From Fibrobacter sp. UBA4309 (lineage in GTDB: Bacteria; Fibrobacterota; Fibrobacteria; Fibrobacterales; Fibrobacteraceae), in the NCBI RefSeq assembly GCF_002395745.1, contig NZ_DGUN01000074.1:20750-51950 (forward strand): a stretch of 31,201 bases of DNA, read 5' to 3'. Both the position numbers and the translations under genes were made by a program. Positions 22,662 to 30,335 of this stretch are shown here, piece by piece (the stretch's first letter is position 1; the number at the start of each line of letters is the position of its first letter). The notes beneath the pieces were generated by a model. The model did no database searches, had not been told where the DNA came from, and saw only the letters and a list, made by a program, of their open reading frames with translations.

Positions 22662-24692
22662 GTGAAGCTGAAGAAGCTCCCGGTTATTACGAAAAAAATA
22701 GTGGCGGTCAGTCTGGTGACTGGCCTTGTCCTTTGCTCTATTATCTTCCTTGCCGGCTATTGGTCTTTTTCAAAACAGTTCGAGACACAGTATAATGCAA
22801 GTATCCGGGCAATCGCCTCTGCCGCACGCGAATGCTTGCGCCCGGATGATTTTGCCCGCTATCTGGAAAGTGGCGAAAAAGATGACGCCTACATGCAAAC
22901 ATTCTCCATATTGCAGGACTTTGTCGATAAGTTCGATTTGAATCTCCTGTATGTATCCAAGGTCGAGCCGCCGGATTACACCCGCATCACGTACATTTTT
23001 AATCCTGTCCGCAAGGGCGGGCGTTGGACGGAATATCCGCTGGGTTATTCCGAGACGTACGTGGAGCCCGAATACAATTCTTCTGCGAAGCATGTTATTG
23101 AAAGTGGGGAACCGTTTGTTCGTCATACCGAAAAGACGCGGAGCGGTTCGCATATCACGGCAATGTATCCGGTCATGGATTCTTCGGGAAAGACCATCGC
23201 CATCATCGGCGTCCAGAGGAGTATCCAGAATTATGTTTCGGCGCGGTACAATTTTGTGAATTTTGTCGTGACCACGGAAATAGTTTTTGCCCTGTTGTCG
23301 CTTCTTCTTTTCAGCTCGTTCTTTAACAGGCGCTTTATCGATCCCATCATGTTGGTGACACGCGAGGCGAATCAGTTCGTGAGCGGTGGCGGGGAACCTT
23401 CCGACAAGTTGCTTTCACTGAAGAGCAAGGACGAATTGGCGACGTTGGCGCAGTCCGTACACCGGATGGAAATGGATGTCAAGAAACATATCGAGGATCT
23501 TTCGCGGGTGACTTCCGAAAAGGAACGCATCGAAACGGAACTAGGGGTGGCGTCGCGCATCCAGGTTGCCATGCTTCCCAGGGTGACGTTCTCGGAGAGA
23601 GGGGATTTTGATCTTTTTGCGATGATGACGCCGGCAAAAGAAGTCGGTGGGGACCTTTACGACTATATCCTTGTCGATGACGATCATTTGCTCCTGGTGG
23701 TGGGCGATGTTTCGGGCAAGGGAATTCCGGCGGCTCTGTTCATGGTGGTCGTGAAGACCTTGATTCACAGCTATGCGGAACAGAAGATGAGCCCGTCCGA
23801 AATATTCGAGACGACGAACGATCTTATATGCAAAGGGAATTCCCTGGGATATTTTGTTACCTGCTGGCTTGGCATATTGACTCTTTCGACTGGCGAACTG
23901 AGGTTTGTGAATGCCGGTCACAACCCTCCCGTCCTTATTCATGGCAACGAAACGTCTTTCCTCGCGACAAAGCCTAATTTTGTCTTGTGCGGCATGGAAA
24001 ACCAGAAGTATCGGGAACATGTCGTGACTCTTGCGGCAGGGGATAGCCTGTTCCTTTATACAGACGGCGTGACTGAAGCCAATAACGAAAAGCATGAACT
24101 TTTTGGTGACAAGCGCCTGATTCAGCTGATGTCCGAACTTCCTGGCGAGAATCCTGAAGAAACTTGCAAAAGGGTGATGGACAAAATAAACGCTTTTGTT
24201 GGCGATACTCCCCAATTTGATGATATTACTATGTTATCTTTTAGGTATAACGGAAAAGAGGCCGCTTTGAAACCAGAAGCTCGTGAACGTCACGAAAAGA
24301 CGATGGAAGCAAAACCTGAAAATCAGGTTGCCTTTTCTTCGTTTATCGAAGAAGTCTTGGACAAGCATCAATGCCCCCAAAGGCCTAAAACGCAGATTCT
24401 TGTCGCTCTTGACGAAATTTACAGCAATATCGTGAAGTTTTCCGGTGCAGACCATGTGACGATATCCATGGACATAATCGAAGAATCCTTTACGGCCAGG
24501 GTGACGTTTGTCGATAACGGGACCCCCTTTGACCCGCTTAAGGCCGATGACCCGGATATTACGTTGCCTGTAGAGGAGCGTGATGCTGGTGGATTGGGCG
24601 TATTCATTGTGAAAAAGACGATGGACGGTGTTTCTTACAATCGCAAGAACAATTGCAACGTGTTTACCATCGAAAAGAAGCTGAACGGCTAG
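22662..24692 (+). CDS. Membrane sensor with HAMP, SpoIIE-type PP2C phosphatase and RsbW-like HATPase
   Basis: The 676-residue product starts at GTG 22662, after GGAG. A transmembrane helix at about 16-38 and another at about 200-225 flank an extracytoplasmic sensor of about 160 residues. A HAMP-like linker follows (about 225-285). The PP2C domain at about 295-525 shows LGVASRIQVAMLPR, GGDLYDY, VGDVSGKGIPAALFMV and LYTDGVTEANN, with the metal-binding aspartates in place. The last 120 residues form a HATPase domain: DEIYSNIVKF as N box, DNGTPFDP, and AGGLGVFIVKKTMD as glycine loop. So an RsbU-like phosphatase and an RsbW-like kinase or anti-sigma module sit on one chain. It most likely sets the phosphorylation state of the STAS protein encoded just upstream in response to an external signal. 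Confidence 0.88.
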   Translation: MKLKKLPVITKKIVAVSLVTGLVLCSIIFLAGYWSFSKQFETQYNASIRAIASAARECLRPDDFARYLESGEKDDAYMQTFSILQDFVDKFDLNLLYVSKVEPPDYTRITYIFNPVRKGGRWTEYPLGYSETYVEPEYNSSAKHVIESGEPFVRHTEKTRSGSHITAMYPVMDSSGKTIAIIGVQRSIQNYVSARYNFVNFVVTTEIVFALLSLLLFSSFFNRRFIDPIMLVTREANQFVSGGGEPSDKLLSLKSKDELATLAQSVHRMEMDVKKHIEDLSRVTSEKERIETELGVASRIQVAMLPRVTFSERGDFDLFAMMTPAKEVGGDLYDYILVDDDHLLLVVGDVSGKGIPAALFMVVVKTLIHSYAEQKMSPSEIFETTNDLICKGNSLGYFVTCWLGILTLSTGELRFVNAGHNPPVLIHGNETSFLATKPNFVLCGMENQKYREHVVTLAAGDSLFLYTDGVTEANNEKHELFGDKRLIQLMSELPGENPEETCKRVMDKINAFVGDTPQFDDITMLSFRYNGKEAALKPEARERHEKTMEAKPENQVAFSSFIEEVLDKHQCPQRPKTQILVALDEIYSNIVKFSGADHVTISMDIIEESFTARVTFVDNGTPFDPLKADDPDITLPVEERDAGGLGVFIVKKTMDGVSYNRKNNCNVFTIEKKLNG

Positions 24693-24727
24693 AATACACG
24701 GGAAAAAGCATTTTTTTTATAAACGCG

Positions 24728-24756
24728 GTGACACTTTTTAAGGGGTCAGGTGTTTT
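24728..24756 (+). promoter_or_regulatory. Two-block promoter-like element, copy 4 (before TonB operon)
   Basis: GTGACA at 24728-24733, 17 bases, TGTTTT at 24751-24756; CTTTT follows the first block and GG precedes the second. The ATG at 24796 is 40 bases downstream, giving room for a normal leader. Confidence 0.6.
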
Positions 24757-24795
24757 AATTATGTAATTTTGATACCTAACCTGTTGCGGATTTTT

Positions 24796-25632
24796 ATGAA
24801 ACGACTGTATTTTTTGCCCCTGGCGCTACTGGTCCTGTCCCTTTCAGGGCCGGCTTTTGCCGATCGCAGTGCCGAAATACGCGATCTCAAGCTCGAAAAG
24901 GACAAGTTGAACTCCGAGATATCGAAATTGAACCGCCAGATTTCGGCGACGGATTCGATGCTCAAGGCGGACGATTCCCGCTACAAGACTTTGCAGCAAC
25001 GCTACAAGGCCGACGTGGAACGTCGCAAATCCGAGATTGACAGCCTGAATGCCAAAATCCGCACTGTGGCGGAACAGCTGCAGGAAGAACGCGGCAAGCA
25101 GGCCCGTGCGAAGAACCGCAGCGAGAATGTTGCGGCCAAGCGGAAGGCCCTGCGTTCGGTGCTTGCATCTGTTAGCAAGCAGCTTGAAACACAGGTGGCC
25201 CAGACGATTCCGTGGGAAATCGAAAGCAGGCTCGATCGCGTCAAGTCGCTTACCCGCGATATCGAGGGCGGCAACGCGAGCGAAGAAGAAGCTTTTTCGC
25301 GACTCAAGTCGCTTGTTGCCGAAGAGACAAAGTTCGGCGACGAAGTGGCTGTGATCAACAGTCCCCTGACCCGCAAGAACGGAGAGCTCATCAATGCGAC
25401 GATCCTGCGCATCGGTAACCAGTGGATGGTCTACAGCGACGATAACGGGACTGTTTTCGGAGTGCTCGTTCGTCGCATGGAGGGTGGACGAGTCGTTTAT
25501 GAATGGAACGAGGATTTGAGCTTGGAAGAACGCGCCGCGGTCAAGCTTGCGATAGACGTGAAGCAGGCGAGGAAACCTCCCCAGATCGTGACGTTGCCTG
25601 TGAGCCTTTCTGTGGTGGGAGGTGAGAAATGA
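24796..25632 (+). CDS. DUF3450-like exported coiled-coil protein of the TonB system
   Basis: The 278-residue product begins at ATG 24796; the open frame extends to a TTG at 24769, but the signal peptide (MKRLYFLPLALLVLSLSGPAFA) begins at the ATG. Residues about 25-130 are heptad-rich coiled coil (EIRDLKLEKDKLNSEISKLN and following). The C-terminal half holds PWEIESRLDRVKSL, NATILRIGNQWMVYSDD and a strand-rich end, matching DUF3450, a periplasmic family encoded upstream of TtpC/ExbB-type genes in accessory TonB systems. Its ATGA overlap with the next gene shows tight coupling. It probably acts with the periplasmic part of the TtpC-like protein. Confidence 0.78.
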   Translation: MKRLYFLPLALLVLSLSGPAFADRSAEIRDLKLEKDKLNSEISKLNRQISATDSMLKADDSRYKTLQQRYKADVERRKSEIDSLNAKIRTVAEQLQEERGKQARAKNRSENVAAKRKALRSVLASVSKQLETQVAQTIPWEIESRLDRVKSLTRDIEGGNASEEEAFSRLKSLVAEETKFGDEVAVINSPLTRKNGELINATILRIGNQWMVYSDDNGTVFGVLVRRMEGGRVVYEWNEDLSLEERAAVKLAIDVKQARKPPQIVTLPVSLSVVGGEK

Positions 25633-27221
25633 GATTAGACGAGAGAATGTCTAAAGGTGTGGTCAAAGGATCCAGGCTGGCATTGGTTGCATTGCTCTTT
25701 TGTGCGGCATCGGCATTTGCATGGCCATGGTCGGAATCCGGCGAAAAGAAGCCGACTGCCGAAGACCAGGTGCGCATCAAGGATTCGCTGGAATCTGTCG
25801 AAGTGCGCAACTTGCAGCGTGAAGTCGAGGCGCTGACGCGTATCCGCCTGCAGAAGGCCGATTCGCTCGAAAAACTCGAAGCGGAACATTGGCGCAAGCG
25901 CTACGCTGAATCGCAGTTGACCGAAGAACACCAGGCGGAATCCCGTGAACTTGACGGACGCTATTCCAAGCTGTCGACGGATCTTGGCCGCGTGAGCGAA
26001 GAGGTGATGGCCAGCAAGAACGTGACCGGCGAAGCAGAAGAAGACGCGAAATCCGAAGAAAGCGCCTACGATGCTCTCAATACGCAGGTGAAGCTTTCGA
26101 TTGACAAAACTCTCGGCGATGTGACTGGCGATTATCCTGTCGGAATGGACGGCCGCCTGTTGCGCTTGCGCGAAGCATCCAACGAAGCGGAAAAGAATAT
26201 TCCGAATACGCTCGCTGCCGTGCAGGTGTACATGAAGGATTTGCTTATCCGCCACGAAATGACGTACACGCAGGATTTTGGCAAGATGCTTTCGCAGGTG
26301 GGGAACCGCCCGGATGTCAGCGTGAACCGCCTGCGCCTCGGTACGGTCTTCCTTGGCGAAGTGGCCGTTGATAACGGTGATGTGCAGGCCCTGTTGCGCT
26401 CCGGAGCCTTGCAGGGGAAGATTTTCGAATGGAATGCGAACCTGCCTGTCGAAATGTCTGCGGGAATCCGCCAGGCCGTGACCAAGGCGAGTTCTATCGG
26501 AGACTCTACACAGAATGCCGTGGTGTCTGTACCTCTGGACGTATTGCAGAACAAGGCCATCAAGAATTCCATTACCGATACGAAGGAACTTACATGGACC
26601 GAGGAACTTCAGGCGTTCTTCAAGAAGGGCGGCATCGTGATGTACCCGCTTTTGCTGGTCGCGATATTCGCTCTGCTCTTAAGCCTGGAACGTTTCCTGG
26701 TGCTTTCTTACCGTGGACATATCGGCAAGCGGTTCATGAAGAAACTGTACGCGATGGTGAAGGAGAGCCGTTACGAAGAAGCCGCGAATTACTGTCTCAA
26801 GAAAGGCTCGAGTCTGGCGATGGTTCTCTTCGCGGTGCTCAACAAGGCGGGGGATTCCCGCGAGGCGGCGGAACGTTCCCTTCACGAATCCCTGCTCCGT
26901 GAACAGCCGAAACTGGAACGCCGCATGGGACTCCTGGCTGCGATGGGGAGCATAGCCCCGTTGCTTGGCCTCTTGGGTACGGTAACGGGTATCATTACGC
27001 TGTTTACCGTGATTACCGAAGTCGGTACGAATGACGCGCGCGTCTTGGCCGGCGGTATTTCCGAAGCTCTCGTGACGACGGAAACCGGCTTGATTATCGC
27101 TATCCCCGTGATGATTTTGCATGGCCTTCTGAGCGAAAAAATCGAGAAGGTCACTAGCGAACTTTACGTGCAGAGCACGTCGCTGTTGAACAGAATCTTT
27201 GGACACGAAGAAAAAGCATAG
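25629..27221 (+). CDS. ttpC: TtpC-like ExbB/TolQ proton-channel protein with large periplasmic domain
   Basis: The 530-residue protein starts at ATG 25629, preceded by GGAGG and overlapping the previous stop. A signal peptide (about 1-35, ending SAFAWP) precedes a long coiled-coil periplasmic region (about 40-320). Residues about 332-355 are a transmembrane helix (IVMYPLLLVAIFALLLSLER). A MotA/TolQ/ExbB core follows at about 430-510, with APLLGLLGTVTGIITLFTVI and GISEALVTTETGLIIAIPV. This is the layout of TtpC of Vibrio-type TonB2 systems, which joins the ExbB/ExbD motor and is needed for TonB2 function. The symbol is by architecture, not by proven orthology. Confidence 0.82.
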   Translation: MRLDERMSKGVVKGSRLALVALLFCAASAFAWPWSESGEKKPTAEDQVRIKDSLESVEVRNLQREVEALTRIRLQKADSLEKLEAEHWRKRYAESQLTEEHQAESRELDGRYSKLSTDLGRVSEEVMASKNVTGEAEEDAKSEESAYDALNTQVKLSIDKTLGDVTGDYPVGMDGRLLRLREASNEAEKNIPNTLAAVQVYMKDLLIRHEMTYTQDFGKMLSQVGNRPDVSVNRLRLGTVFLGEVAVDNGDVQALLRSGALQGKIFEWNANLPVEMSAGIRQAVTKASSIGDSTQNAVVSVPLDVLQNKAIKNSITDTKELTWTEELQAFFKKGGIVMYPLLLVAIFALLLSLERFLVLSYRGHIGKRFMKKLYAMVKESRYEEAANYCLKKGSSLAMVLFAVLNKAGDSREAAERSLHESLLREQPKLERRMGLLAAMGSIAPLLGLLGTVTGIITLFTVITEVGTNDARVLAGGISEALVTTETGLIIAIPVMILHGLLSEKIEKVTSELYVQSTSLLNRIFGHEEKA

Positions 27222-27224
27222 ACA

Positions 27225-27905
27225 ATGGACAACTCCTCCTACATATTCATTGAATCGCTGGAGAACACGTACCAGGCCGGTGGCGTGGTGATGCTTCCGA
27301 TTCTCGTTGCGGGAGTTATCGGTTTCTACTTCCTTTTTTCCAGCTGGTTCCGTATAGGCAGGGATTTTTTCCGCAAGGATATCCATAGGGTCATCAGGCG
27401 CATGCGCGTGGACTTGAACGGTGGAATCGAAGAAGACGAAAAGAATGCCGAGCCGCCGAGCGTCCGGAAAGCGGTGCGTCGCCTACGTAAGCGAGGCGGG
27501 TTGCTTTCCAGGGAATTGTGCTATGCTATTGACGTGGCGTCGAGCAATCCCGAAGGATTTCGCGATTATATGCAGGTGCGCATGATGAAGACGGCGCATT
27601 ACCTGGAACGAGGGAATCACGTGATATCGGTGATGGCTGCGGCTGCGCCCCTCCTGGGACTCTTGGGAACGGTGACCGGCATGGTGTCGACTTTCAATGT
27701 GATAACGCTGTACGGCAACCAGAACCCGGTGCTCATGGCCGACGGTATCTCGGAAGCGCTGATTTCGACGCAGAGCGGACTCCTGGTGGCTTTCCCCTTG
27801 ACGCTCTTGAAACAGCGCCTAGATGAACGCGTCGAAATCCTGAAGCAGAAAATGGAACTGGGTGCGACCGTAATTGAAAATTATTTTGTAGAGAATCGGA
27901 ACTAG
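27225..27905 (+). CDS. exbB: ExbB-type proton channel subunit
   Basis: The 226-residue inner-membrane protein begins three bases after the preceding stop. Transmembrane helices lie at about 18-42, 130-155 and 172-195. The MotA/TolQ/ExbB signature is AAAAPLLGLLGTVTGMVSTF, followed by MADGISEALISTQSGLLVAFP, with the conserved Thr/Ser positions of the proton path. A basic cytoplasmic loop (KAVRRLRKRGG) lies between helices 1 and 2. It would form the motor with ExbD to energise TonB. It is a second ExbB-like gene in the operon beside the TtpC-like one. Confidence 0.9.
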   Translation: MDNSSYIFIESLENTYQAGGVVMLPILVAGVIGFYFLFSSWFRIGRDFFRKDIHRVIRRMRVDLNGGIEEDEKNAEPPSVRKAVRRLRKRGGLLSRELCYAIDVASSNPEGFRDYMQVRMMKTAHYLERGNHVISVMAAAAPLLGLLGTVTGMVSTFNVITLYGNQNPVLMADGISEALISTQSGLLVAFPLTLLKQRLDERVEILKQKMELGATVIENYFVENRN

Positions 27906-27913
27906 GGTATATT

Positions 27914-28318
27914 ATGGAATTCAACTTGCCGAGAAGAAAGCAGAAGGATATGGGCATCGAGATGGGTCCGCTGATGGACATCGTGTTCATTTTGCTCATC
28001 TTTTTCGTGGTGACGTCATCCTTCACGCGCGAGACGGGCGTGGATGTCACCAAGCCGCAGGCGCAGACAGCGAGCCAGCTGGAAAAGGAGAACTTGCTTA
28101 TTGCCATTACCCGCGAAGGGACTATCCACATGAATGAACGCCAGGTGGACTTGGCAAGCCTCCAGGATATCCTGAAACAGTCGCTGGCGAAGGCTCCCGA
28201 CCGCGAGGCGGTTGTAATTGCGGACAAGGGGGCGCAAACGGGAATCCTGGTGCAGGTGATCGACATGTGCAACTTGGCGGGGGTAAAGAAGGTCTCCATC
28301 GCGGCTCAGGCGGAGTAA
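27914..28318 (+). CDS. exbD: ExbD-type motor subunit
   Basis: The 134-residue protein has a short cytoplasmic N-terminus, a single transmembrane helix at about 20-37 (LMDIVFILLIFFVVTSSF) with the essential Asp22 at its start, and a periplasmic domain (LLIAITREGTIHMNERQVDL, then VVIADKGAQTGILVQVIDMC). These are the ExbD/TolR family hallmarks; the aspartate is the proton-carrying residue. It lies eight bases after exbB. Confidence 0.92.
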   Translation: MEFNLPRRKQKDMGIEMGPLMDIVFILLIFFVVTSSFTRETGVDVTKPQAQTASQLEKENLLIAITREGTIHMNERQVDLASLQDILKQSLAKAPDREAVVIADKGAQTGILVQVIDMCNLAGVKKVSIAAQAE

Positions 28319-28356
28319 TTGATAATTGATGATTGATGATGGATAATGGATGATGT
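28319..28356 (+). repeat. Low-complexity TGAT/GGAT repeat between exbD and tonB
   Basis: Short TGATAAT, TGATGAT and GGATAATGGATGATG units repeat in a row directly after the exbD stop. The tract separates exbD from the palindromic repeat at 28371. Confidence 0.7.
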
Positions 28357-28370
28357 GGGATTTTTTTGCG

Positions 28371-28418
28371 GTGTCATCCTGAGCGAAGCCCGTCAGGGCG
28401 TAGTCGAAGGATCCAGGA
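28371..28418 (+). repeat. Palindromic dispersed repeat upstream of tonB
   Basis: Starts GTGTCATCCTGAGCGAAGCC and ends TAGTCGAAGGATCCAGGAC. An inner hairpin GCCC-gtca-GGGC sits between the inverted arms ATCCT and AGGAT. It is the second copy of the family seen at 17804-17849. It is open in the tonB frame and gives a spurious N-terminal extension (CHPERSPSGRSRRIQDF). Confidence 0.8.
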
Positions 28419-28425
28419 CTTTATA

Positions 28426-29073
28426 ATGTTGAGATATTTAAAAAAACTGGTAAAGCGTTTTACGATCTTGCTCGCGGCGATTCTCGCGAGTGCACTGCTC
28501 GTGTTTTCGGTGACGCTTGCGAACATGTTCTTGACGGGGAAGGTTTTCCACGAAAAGAAGTACAACAAGACGGAAATTGCTGTCAAGAAGGTGGAAGAAG
28601 TCGAGAAGAAGGTTGAAAAGAAAAAACCGGCTCGCAAACCGAACCGTCAGAAATCTAATTCGCGTTCGCCCAAGGCCGGCCCGCGCTTTGCGATGAATCT
28701 TGGGGTCGCTTCGGGGAGTGCCGGTGCCGCCATCAACGAGGAACTGGTCGCCGATTTCCGTGGCGGAGCGCTCTCTACCGAAAAGGGCGATGTGGACAAA
28801 AAACCCGAAAGCCATGCCTTCCCGAATTTCCAGGTGCCGGCACAGATCAGGGATCGAGAAATAGACGCGATGCTCCGCCTTACATTCTGCGTGGATGCCG
28901 GTGGCCGTGTTTACGACATCAAGGTCGTGGAAGAATCTCCTGCGGGTTCTGGGCTTGCCCAGGCCGGTCGTGAGGCTCTAGGCCGCATGAAGTTTGCTCC
29001 GGCAGAAAAAGATGGCAAGCCGGTGCCGTTCTGCGGTATGGAACAGCCGTTCGAGGTGAAGTTTAGGGACTGA
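28426..29073 (+). CDS. tonB: TonB-family energy transducer
   Basis: The 215-residue protein starts at ATG 28426; the open frame upstream only reads the palindromic repeat. An N-terminal membrane anchor at about 10-34 (FTILLAAILASALLVFSVTL) is followed by a Lys/Glu-rich spacer (KKVEEVEKKVEKKKPARKP) and a C-terminal TonB domain at about 140-215 (MLRLTFCVDAGGRVYDIKVV, then ALGRMKFAPAEKDGKPV). It would carry energy from the ExbB/ExbD motor across the periplasm to receptors such as the one at 17350. The start sits within a TTTATAATG context with no Shine-Dalgarno. About 107 bases of repeat-filled DNA separate it from exbD. Confidence 0.88.
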   Translation: MLRYLKKLVKRFTILLAAILASALLVFSVTLANMFLTGKVFHEKKYNKTEIAVKKVEEVEKKVEKKKPARKPNRQKSNSRSPKAGPRFAMNLGVASGSAGAAINEELVADFRGGALSTEKGDVDKKPESHAFPNFQVPAQIRDREIDAMLRLTFCVDAGGRVYDIKVVEESPAGSGLAQAGREALGRMKFAPAEKDGKPVPFCGMEQPFEVKFRD

Positions 29074-29092
29074 TTTAGACGAAAGATTTATA

Positions 29093-30223
29093 ATGGCGCT
29101 TCGCGCAAAGAGCTTGAAAATGATGAATGGAATGATAAGCAAGTGTAACGGATTGATGGGCGGTTCACGTTCTGCGCATCTATCGTCTTTCGTCTTTCGT
29201 CTATCGTCTATTTTATTGTTTCTCGCTACCTTCTCCTTCGCGGCGCAGTCTTCTTACGACTTGATGGAGCGCGCGAACGCCCTATACCGTAGCGGCCGCT
29301 TCAACCAGGCGATTATGTTATACCGCAAGGCCGAATCCCGCGGCGCTGATCCTGTCGCCACGAGCTTCAATATCGCCAACAGCTATTATCAAGACGGGAA
29401 GTTCGCGGAAGCCGCCGCCAGCTACCGCAAGGCCGTCGATTATTCCAACGGAAATTTTTCACCCGCGCTTTTCAACATGGCCAGTGTCTATTTCCGCCTG
29501 CGTCAATATCCCGAATGCATTGCCGCCTACCACCGCGCGCTCAAGCTAGAGCCCGCAAACGTTTCCGGCTGGCTTTTCCTAGGAGAAGCCTACGCCAAGA
29601 CCGGAGATGCCGTCGGTGCGCTCCGCGCCGTCGAAAAAGCTTACCAGCTGGATAAGGATGATATCAGTATCGTCTACCAGCTTTCGGAATCGAATATAGC
29701 CCTCAACGATTTCGACCGCGCTGTCGCCGTCATTCGCGAGGGCTACGCGGCCCACCCCGACGAAGTCGATTTCCTCGTGTATCTCGGTGACGTATTCCGC
29801 CTGAACAAGCAGTACGAAGAAAGCGCCGGGGCCTACCGCGAAGCCCTGGGAGTTCGTCCTGACGATGTCGCCACCATGTACAAGCTGGCCGATGTCCTTG
29901 CCGAAGACAATAAGCCTTTCATTGCAATGGACGTGCTCAACAGCGTTACGCAAATCAAGCCGGACTTCAGCGATGCGGCAATCTTCCTCGGGAACCTCGC
30001 GTACGATGCGAAGTTCTATGACCGCGCCGAGGCCGCTTACGAGCTTGCCGCAAGGCAGGGCAATGCCGAATCCGTATTCGGTTTCAAGAACATGGCCTAC
30101 GATGCCCATGCCCAAAAACGTGACGACGAGGCCTTACGCCTGTTGCGCATTGCCCAGAAGTACTTCCCGGACGATGTTACCGTGCAGGCGGACATCTTGG
30201 AATTCGAAAAGAGCGGACTATAA
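29093..30223 (+). CDS. Exported TPR protein of the TonB operon
   Basis: The 376-residue product has a long n-region and a hydrophobic core at about 33-50 (FVFRLSSILLFLATFSFA), then at least seven tetratricopeptide repeats from about residue 55 to the end: YRSGRFNQAIMLYRKAESRG, YYQDGKFAEAAASYRKAV, YFRLRQYPECIAAYHRAL, AYAKTGDAVGALRAVEKAY and others. TPR proteins end the DUF3450-TtpC-ExbB-ExbD-TonB operon in other bacteria and serve as protein-protein scaffolds. Internal ATG codons (for example near 29120) could be the true start. The DNA for the signal peptide core is a simple repeat of TCGTCTTTCGTCTATCGTC type. It lies 19 bases after tonB. Confidence 0.85.
   Translation: MALRAKSLKMMNGMISKCNGLMGGSRSAHLSSFVFRLSSILLFLATFSFAAQSSYDLMERANALYRSGRFNQAIMLYRKAESRGADPVATSFNIANSYYQDGKFAEAAASYRKAVDYSNGNFSPALFNMASVYFRLRQYPECIAAYHRALKLEPANVSGWLFLGEAYAKTGDAVGALRAVEKAYQLDKDDISIVYQLSESNIALNDFDRAVAVIREGYAAHPDEVDFLVYLGDVFRLNKQYEESAGAYREALGVRPDDVATMYKLADVLAEDNKPFIAMDVLNSVTQIKPDFSDAAIFLGNLAYDAKFYDRAEAAYELAARQGNAESVFGFKNMAYDAHAQKRDDEALRLLRIAQKYFPDDVTVQADILEFEKSGL
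29180..29212 (+). repeat. Simple-sequence repeat (TCGTCTTTCGTCTATCG) forming a signal peptide core
   Basis: Four TCGTC units spaced by TT or TA run in a row and encode LSSFVFRLSSI of the TPR protein's leader. Confidence 0.75.
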
Positions 30224-30241
30224 CGTTCGCCCGCAAAAAAT

Positions 30242-30266
30242 ATGGCCTCGTCAGAGACGAGGCCAT
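30242..30266 (-). terminator. Strong hairpin terminator, mainly for the minus-strand gene
   Basis: An 11-base perfect stem (ATGGCCTCGTC with GACGAGGCCAT) and a 3-base loop. Read on the minus strand it is followed by ATTTTTTGC, a good U tract, so it ends the gene at 30336. On the plus strand it lies 18 bases after the TPR gene but lacks a T run after the stem, so any action there would be weaker. Bases 30267-30335 hold nothing I recognise. Confidence 0.85.
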
Positions 30267-30335
30267 TCGCTTGCGGTATCTTTAACCATGAAAACACCCC
30301 GATTTCGTACCGCAGGCGATAATGCCGGGAACGGA

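Noticed and set aside
24702..24722. Terminator after the phosphatase gene (AAAAA-GCA-TTTTTTTT)
   Set aside because: There is a T run but only an A/T stem of about five pairs, so I do not call it.
28366..28425. N-terminal extension of TonB from an upstream start
   Set aside because: The extra 20 residues are the translation of the palindromic dispersed repeat; the membrane anchor begins at ATG 28426.
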